A stretch of DNA of 41,845 nucleotides from Saprospiraceae bacterium (GTDB lineage: Bacteria; Bacteroidota; Bacteroidia; Chitinophagales; Saprospiraceae), in contig JAJTFM010000017.1 in assembly GCA_021298575.1 (NCBI GenBank), positions 4,725 to 46,569 on the forward strand, written 5' to 3'. The number at the start of each line of letters is the position of its first letter. Position 1 is the stretch's first letter. Shown here one piece after another: positions 15,727 through 24,824 of this stretch. Under the pieces are notes generated by a model. The model was not told the DNA's origin. It ran no database searches and worked only from the letters and a program-made list of their open reading frames with translations. The position numbers and the translations under genes are program-made.

Positions 15727-16995
15727 ATGTTTTCTTCCCGCCGCAGTTTTATCCGCCACACAGCAGCTCTGCTGGGCTCGGTTGCACTCCACCAGAATAC
15801 AGCGTCAGCATTTCCGGGACTTTCACCCGATTATTCCGGTCTGAAAGACGCTGCGTCCGATGAAGATTTCTGGCGTCAGGTGCGAATGGCTTATGCCGCC
15901 AGTCCGACCATGATCAACCTGAATAACGGAGGTGTTTGTCCGATGCCGCGCGCCACCATGGATGCTCTCGACTATTACAATCGTATGTCCAGTGAGGCTC
16001 CTTCCTATTACATGTGGCGTATTCTTGATCAGGACAGGGAGCCACTCCGGGAGAATCTTGCTGCTATTGCCGGGGCAAATCCGGATGAGATATCCATCAA
16101 CCGGAATGCGACAGAGTCGTTGAATACGGTAATATTCGGTCTCGATTTTCAGCCCGGCGACGAGGTGGTTCTGTCGAAATACGACTACCCGAATATGATC
16201 AACGCCTGGAAGCAACGGGAAAAGCGCGACGGTATCAAACTCGTATGGGTTGATCTGGAGCTGCCGTCTGAAGACGAGGAATATCTCGTCAATGCGTTTG
16301 TGTCCAGATTTACCGATAAAACCAGGCTGGTACATATAACACACATGATTAACTGGTGCGGACAAGTATTGCCCGTCAGGAAAATCGCCGAGGCCGCACG
16401 CGCACGCGGGATAGAGTCGCTGGCAGACGCAGCGCATTCTTTTGCGGTGCTCGACTATAAAATTCCTGACCTTGCATGTGATTACTGGGGTACCAGTCTC
16501 CACAAATTCCTGTGCGGCCCAATCGGTACCGGCATGATGTGGATCAGGAAGGAAAAAATTGAAAAAGTGTGGCCATTACTCTCGGCACCCGAACCACGCA
16601 GTGCGGATATCCGAAAATTTGAAAATCTCGGCACTCGCAGTTTCCCGATAGAGATGGCACTTGGATATTCCGTTGATTTGCACAATCTGATCGGCAGCGC
16701 CCGTAAAAGCGAAAGATTACACTACCTGAAGCGCTACTGGATGTCCCGGGTGAAGGATTTGCCGGGCGTAAAACTCAATACCTCGCTCAAACACGAGTGG
16801 AGCTGTGCAATTGGAAATTTCAGTATCGAAGGCCAAAAGCCGGGCGATATTGCCGATAAACTCTTCCAAAAACACAAAATTCACACGGTAGCTATCGAGT
16901 GGGAACAGATAAAGGGGGTACGAGTTACACCCAATGTTTATACCACCACCGACGACCTGGATAAACTGGTTAGGGGCATAGAAGGAATGGTGTAG
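15727..16995 (+). CDS. Tat-exported class V aminotransferase (isopenicillin-N epimerase-like)
   Basis: 422 residues from the ATG that begins a twin-arginine signal (SSRRSFIRHTAALLGSVAL, cleavage near TASA-F). An upstream GTG/ATG reading would put 21 residues ahead of the signal, so I prefer this start. The body is a fold-type I PLP enzyme: NNGGVCPMPRATMDAL substrate-side loop, SINRNATESLNTVIFGL phosphate-binding loop, DAAHSFAVLDYKI with the ring-contacting Asp, and the Schiff-base lysine K260 in TSLHKFLCGPIGTGM. It resembles isopenicillin-N-epimerase and cysteine-desulfurase-like proteins; the substrate is unknown. Tat export fits a protein that folds around PLP before crossing the inner membrane. 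It follows WbqC closely and may be cotranscribed. Confidence 0.85.
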   Translation: MFSSRRSFIRHTAALLGSVALHQNTASAFPGLSPDYSGLKDAASDEDFWRQVRMAYAASPTMINLNNGGVCPMPRATMDALDYYNRMSSEAPSYYMWRILDQDREPLRENLAAIAGANPDEISINRNATESLNTVIFGLDFQPGDEVVLSKYDYPNMINAWKQREKRDGIKLVWVDLELPSEDEEYLVNAFVSRFTDKTRLVHITHMINWCGQVLPVRKIAEAARARGIESLADAAHSFAVLDYKIPDLACDYWGTSLHKFLCGPIGTGMMWIRKEKIEKVWPLLSAPEPRSADIRKFENLGTRSFPIEMALGYSVDLHNLIGSARKSERLHYLKRYWMSRVKDLPGVKLNTSLKHEWSCAIGNFSIEGQKPGDIADKLFQKHKIHTVAIEWEQIKGVRVTPNVYTTTDDLDKLVRGIEGMV

Positions 16996-17074
16996 TTCGC
17001 CAGGTATTCGAACGTAAATATCTTGATGCCAATTTAGCACTGAATGCCGGCCATGGTTCAGCCGGTCATGGAAT

Positions 17075-18577
17075 ATGACAACCACTCATTTGCAGCGAAT
17101 AATCCTTGGCCTGAAGGTCAGGCAGTTCCGTCAGGAGCTGGGATGGAGTTTTGAGGATCTGAGCCGGAAAACCGGCATATCCGTTTCATACCTGAATGAA
17201 ATTGAAAAGGGCAAGAAGTATCCGAAAAATGAAAACCGGGAGATTCTGGCCAGCGCGCTGGGCACCTCGGAATCTTTTCTTTCCTCCCCGGAACTTACCC
17301 GTCAGTTCGCTCCGCTGGGTGAATTGCTGAAGAGTAATTTCCTGAGCGAACTTCCGCTCGATCTGTTCGGTATCGAAATTCAGAGAATCATAGAGATTAT
17401 AGCCCGTGATCCCGACAGGGTTAATGCATTCATCTCGGCGTTGCTCGAAATTGCCCGCGTACATTCGCTGCGCGAGGAAAACTTCTATTTTTCGGCACTG
17501 AGAGCATATCAGGAACTGCGCTCAAATTATTTTGAGGAAATTGAAGAGGCCGCTGCCCGTTTTGCCGCTTCCATTGGCCTGCCAGGAGAAGGTGCCGTTC
17601 AGTATTCGGTACTCGAAAGCCTGCTTCAAAAAAAATATGGATACGAGGTTATTCCCGACGGACTTTCTGATTATCCCGACCTGCATGAGATTCGAAGTGT
17701 ATTTAATCCTGTCAGGAAACAACTTTTGCTGAATGGCCGCCTCAACGAAAGACAACAGATTTTCCATCTTGCCAAGGAACTCGGTTTTCAGGTGCTGGGC
17801 CTGAAGGAACGTCCGCTCGCCTCGTCTTTTACCCGGATATCATCGTTTGAGTCGGTACTAAACAACTACAAGGCTGCCTACTTTGCCGTAGCGCTGCTGA
17901 TTAACAAAGACTCTTTTATACATGATATTGGCGCATTTTTCTCGCTTGAAAAGTGGGACAGTCAGGTGCTGCTTGGTCTGATGGAAAAATATCAGGCGAG
18001 CCCGGAGGTCTTTTTTCAGCGTTTCAACGCAGTAATCAAGCATTTTGACCTCGAAAGGGTCTTTTTTATGCGTTTCATACACCACCTCGACTCCGATAAA
18101 TTTGAGGTGGACAAAGAGCTCCAGATCAACAGAAAGCAGCAGCCGCACGCCGCAGGCCTGTATGAACATTACTGCCGTCGCTGGGTATCGCCGTACCTGC
18201 TCCGGCAATTGAAAAAATACCCGACTGGTTCCGCCTCCCGGAATGTTATACTGCACGGAATTCAGCGGGCCGTATTCCTGAGTAGTGGTGAAGAGTATCT
18301 GTGTATTGCACTTGCCAAACCGGGGTATCCCACGGCCGGCAGAAATGTGAGTGTCTCCCTGGGTGTACGTCTCGATGAGCGTGTCAAAGGCCTGATCCGT
18401 TTCTGGAATGATCCGGAAATTCAAAATATTACCGTTAATTTCACCTGCGAACGATGTTCAGTTGATGATTGTATGGAACGGGCAGCTCCCCCCACTTATC
18501 TGATTAATCGGGAAAAGCGACATAAACTGGAAGAAATAATCGCTCAACTCTCGGGTCAAGATAAAATACCCCGATAA
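17075..18577 (+). CDS. XRE-family regulator with IrrE-like and ScfR/RamB-type C-terminal domains
   Basis: 500 residues. An N-terminal HTH_3 domain (~10-68: VRQFRQELGWSFEDLSRKTG, SVSYLNEIEKGKKYP) binds DNA. Residues ~150-280 resemble the IrrE/ImmA peptidase fold, but the zinc motif HExxH is replaced by FHLAKELGFQVL, so peptidase activity is unlikely. The C-terminal ~200 residues end in CERCSVDDCMERAAPP, matching the short-chain fatty-acyl regulator (ScfR/RamB) family, which senses acyl-CoA-related metabolites and controls acetate/propionate metabolism. A role in carbon metabolism is inferred; no such target genes lie nearby. It sits 79 nt after the aminotransferase and 39 nt before the helicase-nuclease gene. 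Confidence 0.85.
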   Translation: MTTTHLQRIILGLKVRQFRQELGWSFEDLSRKTGISVSYLNEIEKGKKYPKNENREILASALGTSESFLSSPELTRQFAPLGELLKSNFLSELPLDLFGIEIQRIIEIIARDPDRVNAFISALLEIARVHSLREENFYFSALRAYQELRSNYFEEIEEAAARFAASIGLPGEGAVQYSVLESLLQKKYGYEVIPDGLSDYPDLHEIRSVFNPVRKQLLLNGRLNERQQIFHLAKELGFQVLGLKERPLASSFTRISSFESVLNNYKAAYFAVALLINKDSFIHDIGAFFSLEKWDSQVLLGLMEKYQASPEVFFQRFNAVIKHFDLERVFFMRFIHHLDSDKFEVDKELQINRKQQPHAAGLYEHYCRRWVSPYLLRQLKKYPTGSASRNVILHGIQRAVFLSSGEEYLCIALAKPGYPTAGRNVSVSLGVRLDERVKGLIRFWNDPEIQNITVNFTCERCSVDDCMERAAPPTYLINREKRHKLEEIIAQLSGQDKIPR

Positions 18578-18616
18578 CGGCACGGGATTTGCGGCAAATT
18601 TGCAACAGGATAAACA

Positions 18617-21600
18617 ATGACCGATCTGCATGAAAGAAACGAACGCTTCAGCGAATATCTGAATACGCTGAACCCCGAACAACGCACTGCCGTTGACAGG
18701 GTGGATGGCCCCGTACTCGTCATTGCAGGTCCCGGAACCGGCAAAACGCAGCTCCTCGCAGTCAGAATCGGTAATATCCTGCTTAAAACGGATACAAAGG
18801 CTCCCAATATTCTCTGTCTCTCTTTTACCGACGCCGGCGTTAATGCCATGCGCAAGCGTTTACTCGGTATTATCGGACCCGAAGCACACCGAATACCCGT
18901 CCATACTTTCCACGGCTTCTGTAACAGGGTGATTCAGGATAACATGGAGTATTTCGGCCAGGGTTCTCTTGAACCACTTGCCGACCTCGAAAGGATTGAA
19001 ATTGTCCGGGGTATCCTGTCGGACCTGCCTGTGGATCACCCGCTCAGAAGTGGCAGGAAAGATGTATTTGCGTATGAATCGCAGGTGAGAGATCTTTTCG
19101 CCAATATGAAAAAGGAAGGCTGGGCCCCCGGTTTTGTTATACGAAAGACAGATGAATTTCTCCGTAGTCTGAACGGGCACCCGGCTTACACTTATCAGGT
19201 TAATAGCAAATATGGAAAGAAAGGCGACCCCAAATTGTCGCAAATTGCTGCTGTTACCGAAAAAATGCATCGGCTCAAGGTGGCCGCCGACCTCTTCCCG
19301 ATTTATCAGAAGGCACTTGACAAGGCAGGAAGATACGAGTACGAGGATATGTTGCTGTGGGTGAACAAAGCCTTTGAAAAACACGAGGCGCTACTCAGAA
19401 ATTATCAGGAAAGGTACCAGTATGTGCTGGTTGATGAATTTCAGGATACCAATGGTGCCCAGTTCCTGTTGCTGAACCATCTGCTCAATTACTGGGATAC
19501 GCCCAACGTGTTCATTGTGGGCGATGATGACCAGAGTATCTACGAATTTCAGGGCGCGCGCCTCGAAAATCTGGAGCGTTTTGCCAGTGATTATAAACAG
19601 GGCCTCGAGGTGGTGGTACTGAAAGAAAACTACCGCTCTTCACAGGAAATACTCGACTCGGCAGGTAATGTAATTGAAAATAACAAGTTACGTGCCGTCG
19701 AACGGCTCGGTATCACCGGCGGAAAGCAACTCGTCGCGCACGCCGGCAGTGGGGCTTTCCCGGTAATAAGTCAGTATGAATCCCGAACCCATGAACTGGC
19801 AGACCTGTCGGCGCACATCGGAAAACTGATAGAATCCGGTATTGAGCCCTCTCAGATTGCTGTTCTGTACAGTCGCCACAAACAGGCCGACTCTGTTCAG
19901 GCACTCTTCAGAAAGGAAGGTATCCCGTTTCAGACCAAACGCCCGCAAAATATCCTGGAAGCCCCGCTGATTGATCACTTCAGGGAGCTTCTTCTGTATA
20001 TCAGAGATGAAAACAGAACTCCGTTTTCAGGGGAACACCGTATTTTCCGACTTCTGCACGCCGATTTCTTCGGGGTTGATTCACTCGATATTGCACTGGT
20101 GGCAGCTGAGGCCCGCAGGTATCAGGAAAAACAGTCACATTCCGGTCTGTATGGCGACGATGAATCAGTCCCTGTGGTAAATGCCTTCGTCTGGCGACAA
20201 AAACTGACAGATCTGCACTGGCTCCAGTCACTGCGTATCTCGGATCCGGTCAAACTGTACAATTTCGGACTCCTTTTTAACCAATGGATTGCCGCAGCCT
20301 CCAATGTTCCGCTGCTCCAGCTGATGGAAATGGTGGTCTCGCAGTCGGGTATGCTCGACTGGGTACTCCGGCATCCCGACAGAATCTGGCAGATTCAGGC
20401 TTTGTCAGCCTTTCAAAATGCCATCCCGCTGCCTGTTGCCGACAGAAAACCCAACTTGAGTTTCTTTCTGGAAACGCTCGACAATCTCGAGGCGAATCGT
20501 CTTGGAATTCCGTTCAGAGAAATCATTGATACTACTCCGGGTGTACAGTTGCTCACTGCACATGCCGCCAAGGGGCTCGAGTTTGATTACGTATTCATGC
20601 CAGATTGTGTGGAAGACGCCTGGGAAAACAGCTCCGGTGATGCCAGAGGCCGCTTTCAGTTGCCCCCGACGCTCACACTTTCCGGCGAGGAAGATGCACT
20701 GGAAGCCCGGCGCCGTCTGTTCTATGTGGCGATGACCCGCGCCCGAAAGGGCCTGTTTCTCTCGTACGCGCGCACAGCCAATGATGGGAAAGCACTGACA
20801 CAGAGCCGCTTTCTCGACGAAACCCTGCTGCCACATATACCCGTGGTACCCGACCGCGATCAGATAATACGCACAGTACAATTCATGCTGGCAGCACCGG
20901 CCTCTCCGGTCGTAAGTCTGCCCGAAAAGCCGGTAATTGAAGGTCTGATATCACAGCTTTCCCTGACAATTACCACCCTGAACAGATATCTCAGATGTCC
21001 GATCGCGTTCTGGTATGAAGATCTGCTGAAGGTTCCCGGCGCTATGAGTGAGGCCGCTGCCGCCGGCATTGCCGTACACAGCACGCTGCAGAAGTTTTTC
21101 CTTCGGATGAAGACCGACAAACAGAACCAGTGGCCATCGGCTGAAATACTCTACCGGATCTATTCGAGAGAAATGGAGAAAATGAGGATGAACTTCTCTC
21201 CGGATGGCTACGAACAGAGAAAAGCGCTCGGTCTTGAGCATCTGCGCCGACTGTATGCCGAACAAATACCCTTCTGGAAGAAACGCGCCGTTGTGGAACG
21301 CCGAATCAACCATGTCGAACTGGATGGAGTCCCTGTATCGGGCGTACTCGATAAAATTGAATGGCTCGACGGTGGTAAAATACGGATTGTTGACTTCAAA
21401 ACAGGAACCCCTGATACTTCCAAAACAGCACCTCCCGATGAAAAAAATCCGCTCGGGGGGCCGTACTGGCGCCAGCTGGCTTTCTATCAACTAATACTCG
21501 AGTCGGCCAACGCTTATCCCGAAACGGTAGAGAAAACGGCAGTAATTTGGCTGGAACCCGACAAAAGAGGAACATTCCCTGTGTCGGAGCTCTCCTTCTC

Positions 21601-21772
21601 CCCGCAAGATCTTAACTTTGTGAAAGATCTGGTGCGACAAACCTACGACAACATCCTTGCCGGCAAATTCGATACCGGTTGCGGCAAATCCGACTGCACC
21701 TGGTGCAAAATGCACTTTCAGAGAAGCTGGACGGGCGAAGGACGGGATGCGGAATCAGATCTGGACGAGTAA
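18617..21772 (+). CDS. UvrD/PcrA-type helicase fused to PD-(D/E)XK Fe-S nuclease (AdnB-like)
   Basis: 1,051 residues. Helicase motifs: Walker A AGPGTGKT (37-44), Ia LSFTDAGVNAMRKR, II LVDEFQDTNGAQ (273-278 core), III GDDDQSIYEFQGA (302-314), IV ENYRSS, V TAHAAKGLEFDYVFMP and VI LFYVAMTRARKGLFL. The C-terminal nuclease is intact: D912 (GVLDKIEW), D926 and K928 (IVDFKTG). Four cysteines, C794 (RCPIAFWYEDLL) and C1022/C1027/C1030 (C-x4-C-x2-C), have the arrangement of the AddB/AdnB [4Fe-4S] cluster. It is likely a 3'-5' translocating end-processing motor-nuclease in recombinational repair. It may complement the nuclease-dead AddA-like protein at 10673-13870, but that pairing is inference. Confidence 0.88.
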   Translation: MTDLHERNERFSEYLNTLNPEQRTAVDRVDGPVLVIAGPGTGKTQLLAVRIGNILLKTDTKAPNILCLSFTDAGVNAMRKRLLGIIGPEAHRIPVHTFHGFCNRVIQDNMEYFGQGSLEPLADLERIEIVRGILSDLPVDHPLRSGRKDVFAYESQVRDLFANMKKEGWAPGFVIRKTDEFLRSLNGHPAYTYQVNSKYGKKGDPKLSQIAAVTEKMHRLKVAADLFPIYQKALDKAGRYEYEDMLLWVNKAFEKHEALLRNYQERYQYVLVDEFQDTNGAQFLLLNHLLNYWDTPNVFIVGDDDQSIYEFQGARLENLERFASDYKQGLEVVVLKENYRSSQEILDSAGNVIENNKLRAVERLGITGGKQLVAHAGSGAFPVISQYESRTHELADLSAHIGKLIESGIEPSQIAVLYSRHKQADSVQALFRKEGIPFQTKRPQNILEAPLIDHFRELLLYIRDENRTPFSGEHRIFRLLHADFFGVDSLDIALVAAEARRYQEKQSHSGLYGDDESVPVVNAFVWRQKLTDLHWLQSLRISDPVKLYNFGLLFNQWIAAASNVPLLQLMEMVVSQSGMLDWVLRHPDRIWQIQALSAFQNAIPLPVADRKPNLSFFLETLDNLEANRLGIPFREIIDTTPGVQLLTAHAAKGLEFDYVFMPDCVEDAWENSSGDARGRFQLPPTLTLSGEEDALEARRRLFYVAMTRARKGLFLSYARTANDGKALTQSRFLDETLLPHIPVVPDRDQIIRTVQFMLAAPASPVVSLPEKPVIEGLISQLSLTITTLNRYLRCPIAFWYEDLLKVPGAMSEAAAAGIAVHSTLQKFFLRMKTDKQNQWPSAEILYRIYSREMEKMRMNFSPDGYEQRKALGLEHLRRLYAEQIPFWKKRAVVERRINHVELDGVPVSGVLDKIEWLDGGKIRIVDFKTGTPDTSKTAPPDEKNPLGGPYWRQLAFYQLILESANAYPETVEKTAVIWLEPDKRGTFPVSELSFSPQDLNFVKDLVRQTYDNILAGKFDTGCGKSDCTWCKMHFQRSWTGEGRDAESDLDE

Positions 21773-21793
21773 AATCTTTGTACAACCTCTTAC

Positions 21794-24061
21794 ATGCGCT
21801 TCCTGACCTTACTGCTCGTGCTGCTCTGCACGAATGCCCCTGCACAAACTTTCACCGGCGGTAGTGGCCCTGTTCCCGACGATGGTACTGTTGTCAACTA
21901 TCCGATACAGGTATCCGGTTTGCCTGGCAATGTCAATATACTCGACTTCGGACTCGAAAGCGTCTGTTTTGATATAACGCATACATGGACTGCCGATCTG
22001 GCAGTGTGGATAGTTGCGCCCGATGGCACCTCGGTACCACTGGTATCCGGAATCGGCGGTGACACTGACGGCTTTGTCGGTACGTGTGTGAACAGTAACG
22101 CCAATACGTCTATTTTTCAGCAGTGGTATCCATACACCGGTACTTTCAGGCCGTTCGGAGATATGGGACAGATTAATCTTAAAGGAACCAATCCCAATGG
22201 CACATGGTACCTCCGCGTGCTGGATACATACCCGTTCGCTGATGCAGGAAATCTAAACTGGTGCAGTGTTACCTTCGGCTCTGATCCGTGCAGGCCGTTT
22301 GTATTTGAATCAAGTGATTTACCCATCATAAGAATCAGTACCGGAGGCCAGCCAATTCCCAATGACCCCAAAATAACGGCGCAAATGTCGGTGATTGATA
22401 ACGGACCCGGGCAGCGCAACTATCCCGATCAGCCCGGTACAGCGTGGTCGGGAGAAATCGGAATAGAGTTGCGGGGAAACAGTTCACAGGGCTTCCCCAA
22501 AAAATCCTATGCCATTGAAACCCGCGATGAACTGGGTGAAGACAAGGATGTATCGCTGCTCGGACTGCCCGAAACCAGCGATTTCGGCCTGATGGCCAAC
22601 TTCAGCGACAAAACCCTCATGCGCAACGCGCTCGCGTACGACCTGTTCCGGCAGATGGGGCACTACGCCTCCCGTACCCGTTTCTGTGAGGTGATGCTCG
22701 ATGGTACCTATCAGGGTATATACATACTCACCGAACGGATCAAGCGCGGGGATGAACGGGTGGACATTGCCCGGCTTTCACCACAGGATACCTCCGGAAC
22801 TGATCGCACCGGAGGATATATGCTGCGTATTGACTGGAATACCTCACCCGGGTGGAATTCCCAGTTCTCACAACCCAACAGTCCGGGCATTTTTACCTAT
22901 TTCCAGCATGAGTATCCCGAGTTTGACAGACTGCACCCGTCACAGGTGCAATATATAAGGTCTTATGTTGACAGTTTCGAGGTAGCGCTTCGCAGTCCGG
23001 ATTTTCAGAGCCAGTCAACAGGCTGGCGCAGGTTTGCCGATGAAAAGAGTTTTATGGATTATCTGATCCTTAATGAAGTCAGCAAAAACGTGGATGGATA
23101 CCGGCTGAGTACCTATTTTCATAAAGATCGCGACGACAGGGGAGGGAAACTGAATATGGGACCACCCTGGGACTACGATCTGGCTTTCTACAATGCCGAT
23201 TACTGCGAGGGATTTCTGGCATCCGGTTGGGCATATAATATAAACTATGTATGTAACGATGCCGGTGTGCCCTTCTGGTGGGAACGTCTGAACGAGGATA
23301 CGCTCTTCAGGCAACACCTCGCCTGTCGCTGGCAGTCGCTGCGCAGCCCAAACGGGGCTATGAGCGATGCCCGACTTGGCTATGTAATTGACTCCATGGC
23401 AAACATACTGCAGGAAGCCAATACAAGAAATTTCAACTACTGGCCGATTCTTGGCACCTATGTGTGGCCCAATCCGGGGCCACTCCCTGATACGTACAAC
23501 GGGGAAATACAGAAACTGAAGGACTGGATAGGGGAGCGCACAGCCTGGCTGGATTTCGCCTTTTCTCAAAGTCTGCCCCAGCCGGATGCAAGTTTCACAG
23601 CTACACCGGTCAATACGCTCACCTGGCAATTCTCGGCGGCGCCCGGATGGCAGTATCACTGGGATTTCGGCGACGGAACCACCTCCGATGAAGCCACACC
23701 AACCCATACGTTTTCATCAATCGGAACCTGGACTGTCACACTGACCATCTCGACGCCGTATGGTTGTTCGGCATCCAGTGAACAGATTATACATATTGTC
23801 AGCACCGGTACAATAGCTGCTCATAACTTGCAGGTACAGGTTTCGCCCAATCCCGCCACCGAAGTTATCACCGTCCGAACCCCCGGGTACGGAAATACTG
23901 TCGCATTATACAACCAGGCGGGGCAGCTGGTGAGAAGCGCGCAGTTTCAGGAGAATAATACCGAACTCCGGTTACAGGTAGCCGAACTGCCACGAGGTGC
24001 CTACAGGCTGGAGGTCAGGGGCGAGAGCGGGGTGGCAAATGTGATGGTGAACATCATCTGA
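21794..24061 (+). CDS. T9SS-secreted CotH kinase family protein with P-domain and PKD domain
   Basis: 755 residues, starting 21 nt after the helicase-nuclease gene. Signal peptide MRFLTLLLVLLCTNAPAQ. Residues ~20-165 form a proprotein-convertase P-domain-like jelly roll (CFDITHTWTADLAVWIVAPD, LKGTNPNGTWYLRVLD). Residues ~175-590 are a CotH-type protein-kinase-like domain: IELRGNSSQGFPKKSYAIE, GTYQGIYILTERIKRGDE and the metal-site motif GPPWDYDLAFYN. A PKD domain (YHWDFGDGTTSDEATPTHTF) and a C-terminal T9SS type A sorting domain (VQVSPNPATEVITV, LPRGAYRLEV) complete it. CotH proteins phosphorylate secreted proteins in spore-formers; here an extracellular role on the cell surface is inferred. 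Confidence 0.87.
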   Translation: MRFLTLLLVLLCTNAPAQTFTGGSGPVPDDGTVVNYPIQVSGLPGNVNILDFGLESVCFDITHTWTADLAVWIVAPDGTSVPLVSGIGGDTDGFVGTCVNSNANTSIFQQWYPYTGTFRPFGDMGQINLKGTNPNGTWYLRVLDTYPFADAGNLNWCSVTFGSDPCRPFVFESSDLPIIRISTGGQPIPNDPKITAQMSVIDNGPGQRNYPDQPGTAWSGEIGIELRGNSSQGFPKKSYAIETRDELGEDKDVSLLGLPETSDFGLMANFSDKTLMRNALAYDLFRQMGHYASRTRFCEVMLDGTYQGIYILTERIKRGDERVDIARLSPQDTSGTDRTGGYMLRIDWNTSPGWNSQFSQPNSPGIFTYFQHEYPEFDRLHPSQVQYIRSYVDSFEVALRSPDFQSQSTGWRRFADEKSFMDYLILNEVSKNVDGYRLSTYFHKDRDDRGGKLNMGPPWDYDLAFYNADYCEGFLASGWAYNINYVCNDAGVPFWWERLNEDTLFRQHLACRWQSLRSPNGAMSDARLGYVIDSMANILQEANTRNFNYWPILGTYVWPNPGPLPDTYNGEIQKLKDWIGERTAWLDFAFSQSLPQPDASFTATPVNTLTWQFSAAPGWQYHWDFGDGTTSDEATPTHTFSSIGTWTVTLTISTPYGCSASSEQIIHIVSTGTIAAHNLQVQVSPNPATEVITVRTPGYGNTVALYNQAGQLVRSAQFQENNTELRLQVAELPRGAYRLEVRGESGVANVMVNII

Positions 24062-24063
24062 AC

Positions 24064-24534
24064 TCAGATTACCTTGTCTGCACAACAGGATGCCGCCACT
24101 GCATCCGGCTTTGCTTTGAATACAAAGCCCATGCCGAGAATATATCCCATGGCCTCCTTCAAAGCAGTATTGCTCTCGAATGCCGGATCTGTGTTGATAT
24201 CGGCGTGCACTTCGAGTGCTACGTCGTATAAATCCAGTAACGGACAAAGTGCATAGGCAACCTCCACCGACCGCCCTGTCTCCATAATCATACGTCCCCG
24301 CAGCGACATCTTGTGGTTCGTTTTCTCATTTGAAATAAACATAAAGCCGCCACGCTTCTCCCGCAGGAAAACGATAACAGTCGCAAAGTGTACCTCATCC
24401 CCAATAACCTGTGAATCAGTACCTATACAAACTTTTAGTCTGTATCCCTCGGCATGCTGCTGTTCGATAGTCTGTTCTACGGCATCCAGAAGAGGAGCCT
24501 CAATACGTTGTCCGTTTAATCTTCTCCATTCCAT
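24064..24534 (-). CDS. YkuK-like RNase H-fold protein (DUF458)
   Basis: 156 residues. The pattern VCIGTDSQVIGDEVHFATVI near residue 35 and EVHADINTDPAFESN near residue 110, followed by GFVFKAKPDAVAASCCADKV, is the DUF458/YkuK signature, a predicted RNase H-like fold with acidic active-site residues. Its molecular function is not established. There is no signal peptide. The gene converges on the CotH gene with only 2 nt between stops. A weak promoter-like CGAAAATA (TATTTTCG on the minus strand, 24560-24567) lies 26 nt upstream of its start. Confidence 0.82.
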   Translation of the reverse strand: MEWRRLNGQRIEAPLLDAVEQTIEQQHAEGYRLKVCIGTDSQVIGDEVHFATVIVFLREKRGGFMFISNEKTNHKMSLRGRMIMETGRSVEVAYALCPLLDLYDVALEVHADINTDPAFESNTALKEAMGYILGMGFVFKAKPDAVAASCCADKVI

Positions 24535-24781
24535 AACTGATTTTGTATTTAATTCCCCACGAAAATAAGGTTTTTTTTTGTCTTTTTGAAATTAATAAAC
24601 TGTTAACTAGTCTTTTAAAGATGCCCGTCTTGTTCGAAAGAATAGCAAAACAGGGATCTGGAAGAGAAACGAATCATGGCTAACCGAATTAAATTCCGAA
24701 ACCACTACCCAATTTACCATGCTTGCCCTATTTTTTTCTGAAAAATAATTTTCATGGTTTCTTAATACAAACATCTCATAG

Positions 24782-24789
24782 TACATTTG
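24782..24789 (+). promoter_or_regulatory. Probable -7 box of the ATP synthase operon
   Basis: TACATTTG matches TAnnTTTG and lies 35 nt before the atpB start. A partial -33 element TTTC is 20 nt upstream (24758-24761). The preceding stretch 24535-24780 is A/T-rich and holds no gene I can support. Confidence 0.5.
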
Positions 24790-24824
24790 TGCCCGAATTG
24801 ACAAAAGCCATTTCAATAGCCGAT

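Noticed and set aside
15823-16503. 226-codon open frame on the minus strand opposite the aminotransferase gene
   Set aside because: It lies wholly opposite a gene with clear PLP-enzyme motifs, has no recognisable domain, and its composition is that of an antisense shadow.
23015-23707. 230-codon open frame on the minus strand opposite the CotH gene
   Set aside because: Antisense to conserved CotH and PKD motifs, with no signal, domain or promoter of its own.
24607-24816. 69-codon minus-strand frame before the atp operon
   Set aside because: It overlaps the likely atp promoter, is A/T-rich and has no similarity or start signal I can support.
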